A stretch of 64,000 bases of DNA from Hasllibacter sp. MH4015 (GTDB taxonomy: Bacteria > Pseudomonadota > Alphaproteobacteria > Rhodobacterales > Rhodobacteraceae): positions 3,488,001 through 3,552,000 of the forward strand of contig NZ_JAHTBK010000001.1 in NCBI RefSeq assembly GCF_020177575.1. The letters run 5' to 3'. This document shows positions 15,334-24,316 of this stretch, one piece after another. The notes beneath the pieces were generated by a model. That model was not told where the DNA came from and ran no database searches. It saw only the letters and a program-made list of their open reading frames with translations. Each line of letters opens with the position of its first letter. The stretch's first letter is position 1. The position numbers and the translations under genes were made by a program.

Positions 15334-18300
15334 TCACGCCACCAGGGCCTCGGCCTTTTTCAGGTCCACCGACACCAGCTGGCTCACCCCCTGCTCGCCC
15401 ATCGTCACGCCGAACAGGCGGTCCATGCGGGCCATCGTGACCGCGTGGTGGGTGATCGTCAGGAACCGTGTATCCGTCTGGCGGGTCATCTCGTCGAGCA
15501 TGTCGCAGAACCGGTTCACGTTCGCATCGTCCAGCGGCGCGTCGACCTCGTCCAGCACACAGATCGGCGCCGGGTTCGCAAGGAACACCCCGAAGATCAG
15601 CGCCAGCGCCGTCAGGGTCTGCTCGCCCCCGGAAAGCAGCGATAGCGTCGAGAGTTTCTTGCCCGGCGGCTGACACAGGATCTCCAGCCCCGCCTCCAGC
15701 GGATCGTCCGATTCCACCAGCACCAGCCGCGCTTCCCCGCCGCCAAAGAGGTGTGTGAACAGTTTCGAGAAGTTCGCGTTCACCTCGTCAAACGCTTTCA
15801 ACAACCGCTCCCGCCCTTCCTTGTTGAGCGAGGCAATCCCGGTGCGCAGCTTGGCGATGGCGCCTTCCAGGTCGGTCTTTTCGGAGGCGAGCGTGTCATG
15901 CTCCTCCCGCACCTCCCGCGCGTCTTCCTCGGCCCGCAGGTTGACGGCTCCCAAGGCGTCGCGCTGACGGCGCAGGCGCATGACGTCCGCCTCGATCCGA
16001 TCGACGGAGGGCATCGGGTCCGGCAGGTCGCCCAGGCTTTCGCGCAGGGCATCGGGGGTCAGTTCGGTGTCCTCGAAGATGCGCTCCGCGGCGGCCTGCA
16101 CAGCCTCCATCGCGGCATCGCGTCGGGCCTCGGCCGCGGCGCGGGCCTCCCGGGCCTCGGACGCTTTGCGCTCGGTGTCCCGCTCAGCCCCGCTTGCCGC
16201 GCGCAGGTTCGTCTCCCCCACGGACAGCGCATCGGCGGCGGCGGCCTTGCGCGCCTCGGCGGCCTGGATCTGCTCGGCCAGGGCTTCGCGGCGTCGGGCG
16301 ATTTCGTCGGGCTTCTGGCGCGCGTCGGCAAGGGCGATCTCGGCCTCCCCCTTGCGCTTCTCCAGCTCCGCAAGGCGCGCCGCGGCGTTGGTCAGGCGCG
16401 ATTGCCAGGTGGTGATTTCCGTCCCGATTTTCGCGATCCGGGAGACGCGATCCTCGCCGTCGCGTTTCACTTCGTCGAAAGTGGCGCGCTTGGCCAGCAT
16501 CGTCATGCGCGCGGCCTCGACCGTTGTCTTGACGTCGTCTAGCCGCCCGCGCACGGCGTCCAGATCGTCTAGCTCCGCCAAGGCATCCTGCGCGCGGACC
16601 AGCTCGGCGCGGGCGCTGTCGGCCTCCTCGGCATGGCGCGAGGCGGTCAGGCGAAGGGTTTCCAGTTTTCCGTCGAGGACGCTTTGATCGGCCTCGGCCC
16701 GGGCGGCGGCGCGGCTGGCCTGGCTCAATTGGGTCTCTGCGTCCCGGCGGGCGGTGCGGGCGGCCTTGTCGGCCTCCGTCAGGTCCGCAAGCCGGGTGGC
16801 GAGGGCGTCGTGGGCGGCCTTCGCCTCATCCGCAACGGCGCGGGCCTTGCTGCGTTCGCTTTCAAGCTCGGTCAGCCGGTTGGCCTGTTCGAGGCGTCGG
16901 GCGGCGGTGGACACGGCATCGGCGGCGGCCACGGCAAACCCATCCCACCGCCAGAGATCCCCGTCGCGGCTGACAAGGCGCTGACCGGGGCGCAGGTCGA
17001 TTTGAAGGCGGGGCCCGTCAGAGGCGTCGATGATCCCGATCTGGGAAAGGCGGCGACCCAGCATCGCGGGGGCCTCGGCCACGTCGGTGGCGGGTTGTGA
17101 GCCGGATGGAAGGGGGGCGCAGTCATCGTAGCCCGGCAAATCGGTCCAACCGGTCGCGCCGGGCGTTTCGGCGCGCGCGGCCTTCAGATCGTCGGAAAGC
17201 GCCGCGCCGATTGCGGCCTCAAAGCCCGGGGCGACGCTGATTTCGTCAAGGATCTGGGCGCCATCGCCCCGGTCCCGTTCCAGCACGCGGGCCAGTGCGG
17301 TGACTTCGGCGTCAAGCGTGCCGGCGCGGCCTTCGGCTTCGGACCGTGCGGCGCGGGCCTCCGCCTCGGTGGTCTGCAGTTCGGCGCGGGCCGCCTCGGT
17401 TTCCAAAAGCGTGTCTTCGGCGCGGGCGGCAAGGTCGGTGGCGCGTGCGAGGGCATCTTGCGCCTCCTCCGCCTCTCGTTTGAGATTGGTGAGGCGATCG
17501 GCGGCGTCGAAGGCGGCCGTTTCCGCGGCCTGCGCCTCCGCACTGTTGCGGGCGACGGCTTTCTCGGCCTCGCCCATGCGGCGTTCGATGGCCTGGTGAC
17601 GCGCGGCAAGGGCGGCGGATTGTTCCGTCAGATCAGATAGTTCCGCCTCCTGACCGGCAAGAACGCTGCGTGCGTCGGTGACGGCATTGCGCGCATCGTC
17701 AAGTCGTTCGTCCTGCCCGTCCTGGGCAGCCTGAAGCTCCGCCCGTTCGGTGCGCAGACGCTCCACCGTTTCGCCCGCATCGGCGTTCAGGGCGTCCTCC
17801 CGCTCCCGATCCCGGTCGATCTGGGCAATGCGGTTGGTGAGGGTGTCGATGGAGGCGGCGGCGCGGTCCGCCTCTGCCTGGAGAGAGTCGCGTTCGACCA
17901 AAAAACGTTGGAGAATTGCGGCGGAAACGGCGTCTTCCTCGCGCAGGGGCGGCAGGGCGTCTTCAGCGGCTTCGCGGGCCTTCACGGCCTCCCGCGCGGC
18001 GGCTTCGGCCTGTGCCGCGGCGGTCAGTCCGTTGCGCAGCGCCTCTTCCGCGCGAAGGCGGGCGGCATCGGCGTCGCGCCAGCGCAGGAACAGGAACAGG
18101 CCCTCGGCAAGGCGAAGCTCGGACCCGATCTCCCGATAGCGGGCGGCTTGTTTTGCCTGTCTTGCAAGGGCGTTGAGCTGGCTGGCGAGTTGTTCGAGGA
18201 CGTCGTCGATCCGCGCCAGATTGGCCTCCGCCCCCTTTAATTTCAGCTCCGCCTCGTGCCGGCGCTGGTAGAGGCCGGAGATTCCGGCGGCTTCCTCCAG

Positions 18301-18789
18301 TACGCGGCGGCGGGCTTTGGGGCGCGCGTTGATGAGCTCCGAAATCTGGCCCTGACGCACCAGGGCGGGGCTGTGCGCACCGGTGGAGGCGTCGGCAAAC
18401 AGCATGGAGACATCGCGGGCGCGGACGTCTTTTCCGTTTAGTTTATAAGCACTTCCGGCGTCCCGCGTGATGCGGCGAACGATGTCGATCTGGTCTTCTT
18501 CGTTGAACCCGGCGGGGGCGAGACGGTCCTGATTGTCGATCTGCAAGGACACTTCGGCGAAGTTGCGGGCGGGCCGGGTGGCGGCACCGCCGAAAATCAC
18601 ATCCTCCATCCCTGCGCCGCGCATGGCGGTGGGACGATTTTCGCCCATCACCCAGCGTAACGCCTCAAGAAGATTGGATTTTCCGCAACCGTTGGGGCCG
18701 ACAACACCGGTCAGGCCATCGGCGATCACAAGGTCAGTGGGATCGACGAAGGACTTGAATCCATTGAGCCTGAGCTTGGTAAACCGCAC
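15334..18789 (-). CDS. smc: Chromosome segregation protein SMC
   Basis: A 1151-residue SMC ATPase. The N-terminal Walker A is GPNGCGKSN (31-39) after MRFTKLRLNGFKSF. Two long Ala/Glu/Arg-rich coiled coils flank a hinge near the middle (around DEISVAPGFEAAIGAALSDDL to GQRLVSRDGDLWRWDG). The C-terminal head has the ABC signature LSLLSGGEQTLTALAL and Walker B ICVLDEVDAPLDD. It forms the condensin that organises and segregates the chromosome with ScpA/ScpB. The GTG at 18789 is chosen because it precedes the conserved MRFTKLRL and gives the expected length; an earlier in-frame start at 18873 would add 28 non-conserved residues. Confidence 0.95.
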   Translation of the reverse strand: MRFTKLRLNGFKSFVDPTDLVIADGLTGVVGPNGCGKSNLLEALRWVMGENRPTAMRGAGMEDVIFGGAATRPARNFAEVSLQIDNQDRLAPAGFNEEDQIDIVRRITRDAGSAYKLNGKDVRARDVSMLFADASTGAHSPALVRQGQISELINARPKARRRVLEEAAGISGLYQRRHEAELKLKGAEANLARIDDVLEQLASQLNALARQAKQAARYREIGSELRLAEGLFLFLRWRDADAARLRAEEALRNGLTAAAQAEAAAREAVKAREAAEDALPPLREEDAVSAAILQRFLVERDSLQAEADRAAASIDTLTNRIAQIDRDREREDALNADAGETVERLRTERAELQAAQDGQDERLDDARNAVTDARSVLAGQEAELSDLTEQSAALAARHQAIERRMGEAEKAVARNSAEAQAAETAAFDAADRLTNLKREAEEAQDALARATDLAARAEDTLLETEAARAELQTTEAEARAARSEAEGRAGTLDAEVTALARVLERDRGDGAQILDEISVAPGFEAAIGAALSDDLKAARAETPGATGWTDLPGYDDCAPLPSGSQPATDVAEAPAMLGRRLSQIGIIDASDGPRLQIDLRPGQRLVSRDGDLWRWDGFAVAAADAVSTAARRLEQANRLTELESERSKARAVADEAKAAHDALATRLADLTEADKAARTARRDAETQLSQASRAAARAEADQSVLDGKLETLRLTASRHAEEADSARAELVRAQDALAELDDLDAVRGRLDDVKTTVEAARMTMLAKRATFDEVKRDGEDRVSRIAKIGTEITTWQSRLTNAAARLAELEKRKGEAEIALADARQKPDEIARRREALAEQIQAAEARKAAAADALSVGETNLRAASGAERDTERKASEAREARAAAEARRDAAMEAVQAAAERIFEDTELTPDALRESLGDLPDPMPSVDRIEADVMRLRRQRDALGAVNLRAEEDAREVREEHDTLASEKTDLEGAIAKLRTGIASLNKEGRERLLKAFDEVNANFSKLFTHLFGGGEARLVLVESDDPLEAGLEILCQPPGKKLSTLSLLSGGEQTLTALALIFGVFLANPAPICVLDEVDAPLDDANVNRFCDMLDEMTRQTDTRFLTITHHAVTMARMDRLFGVTMGEQGVSQLVSVDLKKAEALVA

Positions 18790-18969
18790 GTTGCCTGCCT
18801 TGTTCTGTCGCGATTCTGGTGTCGCAGGAGTTTCGGGACGGGATGGGGTCGAGTCAACATCGACCCGCTGCATATCGGTGCGATGGGCGGGTTATCCCCA
18901 AGATATGTGACGTTTCACGAAATCTATGTTAAGCCATTCCGCCGCCCACAAGGGTAGATCAATGCTATA

Positions 18970-19191
18970 TCAATCTTTCGGCTTCGACGACGGGACCGCT
19001 TCCAGAATATCGCCCGGCTGACAGTCGAGGGCAGCGCAGATGCGCGCCAGCGTCTCGAACCGAATCCCCTTCACCTTGCCGCTTTTCAGCAAGCTGAGAT
19101 TTTGTTCGGAAATGCCGATCTGGGCCGAAAGCTCCCGTCCCTTCATTTTGCGCAGGGCCATCATGACGTCGAGGCGGACGATGATGTCCAT
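18970..19191 (-). CDS. Small Cro/C1-type HTH regulator (YozG-like)
   Basis: A 73-residue XRE-family protein: MDIIVRLDVMMALRKMKGREL, then the HTH core LSAQIGISEQNLSLLKSGKVKGIRF and LARICAALDCQPGDILE. It is nearly all DNA-binding domain, like YozG-type proteins that are paired with DUF2975 membrane proteins. The start codon overlaps the DUF2975 stop by one base (TGATG), so the two are translated together. It probably controls its own operon or the neighbouring exported protein. Confidence 0.9.
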   Translation of the reverse strand: MDIIVRLDVMMALRKMKGRELSAQIGISEQNLSLLKSGKVKGIRFETLARICAALDCQPGDILEAVPSSKPKD

Positions 19192-19733
19192 CACACGAAC
19201 GCCCTGTTTTCGTCGGCGATCCGCACCGCCTCTCCCATGACCCAGCCGATTACGACGATCAGGCCACCGCCGAGGAAAAACCCGGCATTCCCGCCTGAGA
19301 GTTGTACCGCCAACGTCCGGTCCCCGGTCTCGTTCGCAAGGGTCAGCAGAAGTACGATCACGGTGTTCGAGAGCACGCCGAAGATGCCGATGGTCACAAG
19401 CGCCTGACCGCAGCGCAGGATGACCGCGGCGCAGCGGGTGCTCAGGATCTCTCCGCTTTTGTAGAGGCCGAACAGAACGCGCATCTGCCACAGGATGTAG
19501 AGCGTGATTGCGAAGCCGATCACCTGGATCGCGCGCACGGTAAGAACGATGGCGGGAGGGATCACGTCGGGCAGGGCGTAGTCGGCATAGCTGCGCCGCA
19601 ACGCAGCCTCCCCGGCATCGCCGATTGCGATCATGTAGATCAGGAGGGCGGGCATCACGATCAGCGAAAGGGTGCAGGCCCAATGGAGTATCCGCGCCAG
19701 CCGTTGCACACGGGAAATCTGAGAATCATTCAT
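19191..19733 (-). CDS. DUF2975 integral membrane protein
   Basis: A 180-residue protein with four hydrophobic segments: HWACTLSLIVMPALLIYMIA, IPPAIVLTVRAIQVIGFAIT, VTIGIFGVLSNTVIVLLLTL and FFLGGGLIVVIGWVMGEAV. This matches DUF2975, a family regularly encoded with a small YozG-like HTH regulator. Its function is unknown; a membrane sensor or antagonist of the partner is an inference. The ATG at 19733 (MNDSQISRVQRLARILHWA) is chosen; in-frame sequence upstream lacks protein-like character. Confidence 0.88.
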   Translation of the reverse strand: MNDSQISRVQRLARILHWACTLSLIVMPALLIYMIAIGDAGEAALRRSYADYALPDVIPPAIVLTVRAIQVIGFAITLYILWQMRVLFGLYKSGEILSTRCAAVILRCGQALVTIGIFGVLSNTVIVLLLTLANETGDRTLAVQLSGGNAGFFLGGGLIVVIGWVMGEAVRIADENRAFV

Positions 19734-19803
19734 TTTTGGACTCCAAACATTATCTTTTTCATGTTTTACGATAAATAATGGCGACATGAAAAGAGGAATC
19801 ACC

Positions 19804-20322
19804 ATGGAACAGCGAAAAACCTTTGCGGCCGTCACCCTTGTGACGGTGTTGTCCGTTCTGCCCGGCGCGGTCCGGGCGCAGGACCCCGATCCGGTCACGG
19901 CCGATCCCGACCAGATCGCCGCGCGGATCACTCTGCCGGAGGGGCTTGCGATGCAGGACGGCGGCGTCGTCATGACAATGGGTGCGATCAACGAGGTCAC
20001 GGGCGCGCAAACCCTTGAGGTCTATGCCCTGGTCCCATCGCGCACCGAGCCGCATATGGTGCTGAGCGGCCCGGATCGGGCACGGCTGGCGGCGCAGCAG
20101 GCGCTGATCGTTGGATGGATGGACGCAGGACACGAGGTCGACGGCAGCTTTGCCGTAACGCTTGCACCTTGTCGGACGGGGGTGGAGGTGCCGGGGCGCG
20201 CGCGGGCGTCCATGGCGTTGCGCGCCGATGCCGAAAGCGGGTTCCAGGTGGTTGTCGAGGACATGCGTGTGCGCCGCCTGATCGGGCAGCCGATCCGCGA
20301 TCTTCCGCCCTGCGAAGGATAG
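19804..20322 (+). CDS. Secreted protein of unknown function
   Basis: A 172-residue protein with a Sec signal peptide (MEQRKTFAAVTLVTVLSVLPGAVRAQ). The mature part holds two cysteines (LAPCRTG and PPCEG) that could form one disulfide. No family was recognised. The ATG at 19804 is preferred over one six codons earlier because AAGAGG sits at a good distance before it. It is divergent from the DUF2975/HTH pair, so the HTH protein may regulate it from the 70-base shared intergenic region. Confidence 0.65.
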   Translation: MEQRKTFAAVTLVTVLSVLPGAVRAQDPDPVTADPDQIAARITLPEGLAMQDGGVVMTMGAINEVTGAQTLEVYALVPSRTEPHMVLSGPDRARLAAQQALIVGWMDAGHEVDGSFAVTLAPCRTGVEVPGRARASMALRADAESGFQVVVEDMRVRRLIGQPIRDLPPCEG

Positions 20323-20472
20323 GGCCGGGATCGGATTTCGCGGCACGCGGGTTCGGGGAACCATATTGTTGCTGCAACACTTCGCCTATTCCCCGCCGTT
20401 ACAGTTGAGATGGTGGGGGGGCGATGCTATCTTGAGAATATCCCGGCGCCGGGGCTTGTCAGGCGCGTTGCG

Positions 20473-20901
20473 ATGGAGGACAGAGTCCTGACCGGACTTA
20501 ATCAAGTGGTGGCTGAGACCACCGCCGCACCGGGGGCCAAGGCCCCGACCCAGACCGCCTATACCAGCGAAGAGCTGCTGGAGGCCGTCATCCACTCTCT
20601 CGAAAGCGACAAGGCCGAAGAGCTTGTGCAGATTGACCTGCGCGGCAAATCCTCGATCGGGGATTACATGGTCATCGCATCGGGCCGCTCCACCCGTCAG
20701 GTGGCGGCGCTGTCCGAAAAGCTGGTCGAGCGGCTGAAGGCCGATTTCGGACTGGTCTCGAAGATCGAGGGCAAGGATGCGGGCGATTGGGTGTTGATCG
20801 ACACGGGCGATATCATCGTCCACGTGTTCCGGCCCGAGGTGCGGGAGTTCTACCAGCTCGAGAAGATGTGGCAGCCCCCGGCGGAAGCGGCGTCCAACTG
20901 A
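20473..20901 (+). CDS. rsfS: Ribosome silencing factor RsfS
   Basis: A 142-residue RsfS/Iojap protein. The conserved core runs from LLEAVIHSLESDKAEELVQIDL through GDYMVIASGRSTRQVAALSEKL to DAGDWVLIDTGDIIVHVFRPEVREFYQLEKMW (in part). It binds ribosomal protein uL14 and blocks subunit joining in starvation. The start is uncertain: an ATG at 20410 would add 21 residues, while the ATG at 20473 (MEDRVLTGLNQ) is closer to the conserved part. It is followed after 16 bases by rlmH, the usual partner. Confidence 0.92.
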   Translation: MEDRVLTGLNQVVAETTAAPGAKAPTQTAYTSEELLEAVIHSLESDKAEELVQIDLRGKSSIGDYMVIASGRSTRQVAALSEKLVERLKADFGLVSKIEGKDAGDWVLIDTGDIIVHVFRPEVREFYQLEKMWQPPAEAASN

Positions 20902-20917
20902 CGCCGGCCCGGTTCCG

Positions 20918-21385
20918 GTGAAGGTCCATCTTTGCGTTGTCGGCCGCCTGCGCGGTGGGCCGGAGAAGGCGCTGATTGACGATTATCTAGACCGTTTCGA
21001 CAAGACGGGCCGTGGCCTTGGGCTGTCCCTTGGGCAGGTGCTGGAGGTCGAGGACCGCAAGGGCGGCGGGATGGCGGCGGAGGCGGCCCTGTTGCGCAAG
21101 GCGTTGCCCGGGCCGGTGTTCTGGGTCCTGGACGAGCGTGGTCGCACCCAGACCTCCCCCGAATTTGCGCAAAGCCTTGGGCGGCAAAGGGATGCGGGGC
21201 AGGGGGATCTTGCGCTGGTGATCGGCGGCGCGGACGGGATCGACCCGGCGCTGCGCGCCGATGCGGCGATGACCCTGTCGTTCGGCAAGATGGTTTGGCC
21301 GCACATGCTGGCCCGCGTGATGCTGGCCGAACAGCTTTACCGTGCGGCGTCCATCCTGGCGGGAAGCCCTTATCACCGCGTGTGA
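20918..21385 (+). CDS. rlmH: 23S rRNA (pseudouridine-1915-N3)-methyltransferase RlmH
   Basis: A 155-residue SPOUT methyltransferase at the family length, starting with GTG. The knotted SAM-binding region is FWVLDERGRTQTSPEFAQSL, then LVIGGADGIDPALRADA, and the C-terminal FGKMVWPHMLARVMLAEQLYRA with the closing SPYHRV. It methylates pseudouridine 1915 in helix 69 of 23S rRNA using SAM. It forms an operon with rsfS and is convergent with the polysaccharide-export permease, with only 11 bases between the two genes. Confidence 0.95.
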   Translation: MKVHLCVVGRLRGGPEKALIDDYLDRFDKTGRGLGLSLGQVLEVEDRKGGGMAAEAALLRKALPGPVFWVLDERGRTQTSPEFAQSLGRQRDAGQGDLALVIGGADGIDPALRADAAMTLSFGKMVWPHMLARVMLAEQLYRAASILAGSPYHRV

Positions 21386-21396
21386 AGCCACCGCTT

Positions 21397-22224
21397 TCAG
21401 CGCATCAGAATGTCCTGACGGTAGCGGCGCAAAAGCAGCAGCCCGAAAAAGAGCGGCACCAGCCCCCAGATCAGCACCAGCGGGATGGAGATGAAATCCG
21501 GCGCATAGGTCGGAAACACGCCTTGCCGGAAAAGTGCCGTGAAGTGGATCCAAGGGGTCCAGTCGAGGATGGATTGGATCATCGGCGACAGATCCTCGTA
21601 CAGAAAGAAGATGCCTGACGCGATCAGAAGCGGGCGCGTGGCGATGTTCCACACCGATCCGTAGACAGGGAAAAGGCCGACCAGCGCGCAGTTGAACGTG
21701 CCGTGGGCAAGGCCCAGAAGGCCCGCCAGCGCCATCGAAAGGATCATGTACCGAAACTCCAACACCGCGGTGGCATCGGTGAATTCCAACACCCCGAACA
21801 ACACGATGCAGCTGACCGCGATGGAGGTGAGCGCGTTCAGGGCGAAGCGCGCAAGGATCGCGTCTAGCCAGTTGACGGCGGGATATTGCAGCAGGGGTTT
21901 GGAGAAGTTCAGCGCGTTCATCACCGTGGTCAGCGTGAGCGAATAGAGCAGGTAGGGCAGGTAACCGGTCGTGTAGAACAGCAAGAAGGAATTGCCGAGC
22001 GACGGGCTGCGCAAGAGCGCCGCGAAGACGAAGGACATCAGGAGGAGCGCGCCGAGGGGTTCCACGATTGCCCAGATATAGCCGCCGGGCGATTTGCCGT
22101 AGCGCGTCGACATCTCTCGCAAGATGAGGGCCACGATGGCGCGGCCACTGGCGAAGCTGCGCGCGCGGGGGCGGGCGCGGCCCGCAGGCGGATGGGGGAC
22201 GTTCGCGGCGACCGGATGATCCAT
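21397..22224 (-). CDS. Polysaccharide ABC exporter permease, KpsM/ABC-2 type
   Basis: A 275-residue inner-membrane protein with a basic N-terminus, then about six hydrophobic helices. Motifs include ALILREMSTRYGKSPGGYIWAIVEPLGALLLM (in part), typical of KpsM/CtrC/BexB permeases, and the late SPMIQSILDWTPWIHFTALFRQG. It would form the channel for capsule or surface polysaccharide export with the KpsT-like ATPase encoded 1.3 kb away. The ATG at 22224 is chosen over a GTG one codon earlier because of an AAGGA upstream. It is divergent from the KpsE-like gene across 76 bases. Confidence 0.88.
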   Translation of the reverse strand: MDHPVAANVPHPPAGRARPRARSFASGRAIVALILREMSTRYGKSPGGYIWAIVEPLGALLLMSFVFAALLRSPSLGNSFLLFYTTGYLPYLLYSLTLTTVMNALNFSKPLLQYPAVNWLDAILARFALNALTSIAVSCIVLFGVLEFTDATAVLEFRYMILSMALAGLLGLAHGTFNCALVGLFPVYGSVWNIATRPLLIASGIFFLYEDLSPMIQSILDWTPWIHFTALFRQGVFPTYAPDFISIPLVLIWGLVPLFFGLLLLRRYRQDILMR

Positions 22225-22300
22225 CACATTTCCTTAAGTTTTGGCACGTATCCAATTCGAGATCACCGCATCTAACGAAACATGGATTGCGAAAGTATTG

Positions 22301-23521
22301 ATGGAACCTGTCAAAGCGATCACGCCGCCAGAAGGCGGACCGAAGGGAAGCACCGCCGCGGGTGGCGGGCGGCGCATCCGGGTCAATACCGTGGCGGCGG
22401 GACCCGCGCGGATGGGACGGCGGCATTGGGGCCTGTTCGGGTCGTTCATCTTGCTGGTTCTGGGGCCGTTCATCGCCGTGGCGATCTACCTCTATACCGT
22501 GGCGGTGGACCAATATGCGTCGACCACCGGCTTCACCGTCCGCCAGAACGAGGCGGGGGCGGCCACCGATGTGTTGGGGGGGCTGGCGCAATTCGCGGGC
22601 AATCCGGCGCAGGTCGATGCCGATATCCTGTTCGAGTTCATCGTGAGCCAGGAATTGGTGCAGCGCCTGAACGCGCGCATGGATTTGTTGAGCCATTACA
22701 GCGCGCCCTACGACGAGGACCCGATCTTCGCCCTGTCGCCCGACGCCTCCATCGAGGCGTTGCTGGACCAGTGGCAGCGGATCGTGCGGGTGAGCTATAG
22801 CCAGTCCACCGGCCTGATCGAGTTGCGGGTGCTGGCCTTCGATCCCGACACGGCGCAGGCGATTGCGCTTGCGATCATCGAGGAAAGCCAGACGCTGGTG
22901 AACGAGTTGAACGCCAATGCCCGCGCCGACGCGATGCAATTCGCCCAGGCCGATCTGGAAAGCGCGGTGGAGCGCCTGCGCAATGCACGAGAGGCGCTGA
23001 CGCGGTTTCGCACCCGCACGCAGATCGTGGACCCGGACCGGGATCTGCAGGGGCGCATGGGGGTGCTGAACAACCTTCAGCAGCAACTGGCCGAGGCGTT
23101 GATCGAAAACGATCTGCTGTCGGAGAATACCGGCAATCCCAATGATCCCAGGTTGCGCCAATCCTCCCAACGGATCGAGGTGATCCGCGCCCGCATCGCA
23201 CAGGAGCGGGAGAATTTCACCCTCGCCGAGGCGCAGGTGGGCGGGGAAGATTACCCGACCCTGATCGCGCAATTCGAGGGGCTGATGGTGGACCGTCAGT
23301 TTTCCGAGGAGAGCTATCGCGCGGCGCTGACGGCGCTGGACCTTGCGCGCACCAATGCCAGCCGCCAGAGCCGGTACCTGGCCGTGTTCATCCCGCCGAC
23401 CACACCGGAGATGGCGGAATTCCCGCGGCGGGAGGTGATCCTTGGACTGGTCGGCCTGTTCCTGATCCTCGGCTGGTCAATCCTGGCGCTGATCTTCTAC
23501 GCGATCCGCGACCGGCAATAG
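22301..23521 (+). CDS. Capsule export inner-membrane protein, KpsE/Wzz (PCP) type
   Basis: A 406-residue polysaccharide co-polymerase-like protein. A helix at about 45-68 (WGLFGSFILLVLGPFIAVAIYLYTV, in part) is followed by a long periplasmic region with coiled-coil stretches (ADLESAVERLRNAREALTRF, then RIEVIRARIAQERENFTLAE). A second helix lies near 381-402 (VILGLVGLFLILGWSILALI), preceded by the Pro-rich IPPTTPEMAEFPRR that is usual before the second helix in KpsE/CtrB. It links the ABC exporter to the outer-membrane channel. The ATG start at 22301 has only a weak ribosome-binding site. Confidence 0.88.
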   Translation: MEPVKAITPPEGGPKGSTAAGGGRRIRVNTVAAGPARMGRRHWGLFGSFILLVLGPFIAVAIYLYTVAVDQYASTTGFTVRQNEAGAATDVLGGLAQFAGNPAQVDADILFEFIVSQELVQRLNARMDLLSHYSAPYDEDPIFALSPDASIEALLDQWQRIVRVSYSQSTGLIELRVLAFDPDTAQAIALAIIEESQTLVNELNANARADAMQFAQADLESAVERLRNAREALTRFRTRTQIVDPDRDLQGRMGVLNNLQQQLAEALIENDLLSENTGNPNDPRLRQSSQRIEVIRARIAQERENFTLAEAQVGGEDYPTLIAQFEGLMVDRQFSEESYRAALTALDLARTNASRQSRYLAVFIPPTTPEMAEFPRREVILGLVGLFLILGWSILALIFYAIRDRQ

Positions 23522-23531
23522 GCGCGCCCAG

Positions 23532-24191
23532 ATGATCCGGTTCGAGAACCTGACGAAATCCTTCCGCGTGGCAGGGCATCGCCGGGTCGTGATCGACAAC
23601 CTGACCCTGTCGCTGCCCGCCGGACGGTCGCTGGCGTTGCTGGGGCGCAACGGGGCGGGCAAGTCCACGCTGATGCAGATCATCGCGGGCAACATGCGCC
23701 CCGATCATGGGCGCGTTGTATCGGATGGCACGATCAGTTGGCCCGTGGGTTTCGCAGGATCGTTCCATCCGGAGCTGACCGGAGCACAGAACACGCGCTT
23801 CATCGCGCGGGTCTACGGCGTCGATACCGGGGAGCTTCAGGACTTCGTGCGCGACTTCGCGGAGCTGGGGCACCATTTCCACATGCCGGTGCGCACCTAT
23901 TCCTCGGGGATGCGGTCGCGCCTGACCTTCGGCCTGTCGATGGGAATCGAGTTCGACACCTACCTGGTGGACGAGGTGACATCGGCGGGTGACGCGGCGT
24001 TCCGGGCCAAGTCCAAGGCCCTGTTTGCGTCACGCATGGAACAGGCGGGCGCCCTAATGGTGAACCACAACCTCGACGAACTGCGCCGGTATTGCGACGC
24101 GGCGCTGGTTCTGGAGCACGGAAAACTCGAATATTTCGAGGACCTTGATGAGGCGATTGCGCTACACGAGCGCAACATGGGAACGGCGTGA
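23532..24191 (+). CDS. Polysaccharide ABC exporter ATP-binding protein, KpsT type
   Basis: A 219-residue ATPase with Walker A LLGRNGAGKST (36-46), signature YSSGMRSRLTFGLSMG, Walker B YLVDEVTSAGD and the switch histidine in MVNHNLDEL. The SSGM signature and short length are typical of capsule exporters (KpsT, CtrD, BexA). It powers the KpsM-like permease encoded on the other strand. It starts ten bases after the KpsE-like gene and is probably in the same operon. Confidence 0.92.
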   Translation: MIRFENLTKSFRVAGHRRVVIDNLTLSLPAGRSLALLGRNGAGKSTLMQIIAGNMRPDHGRVVSDGTISWPVGFAGSFHPELTGAQNTRFIARVYGVDTGELQDFVRDFAELGHHFHMPVRTYSSGMRSRLTFGLSMGIEFDTYLVDEVTSAGDAAFRAKSKALFASRMEQAGALMVNHNLDELRRYCDAALVLEHGKLEYFEDLDEAIALHERNMGTA

Positions 24192-24316
24192 AACGCGGTT
24201 AACAATCCGTTCCATATTTGATTCCTTTCGCCCGCGCGCCGCCACAAAGGGGCGCGATCTTCGCACCACATGACCCCCAGATTGTCCTTCGTTCACAAAC
24301 GGAGGAACGCGGGAAG

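Noticed and set aside
20987-23272. 761-codon minus-strand frame
   Set aside because: It is an antisense frame across rlmH, the KpsM-like and KpsE-like genes. All of these have clear family motifs in their own frames.
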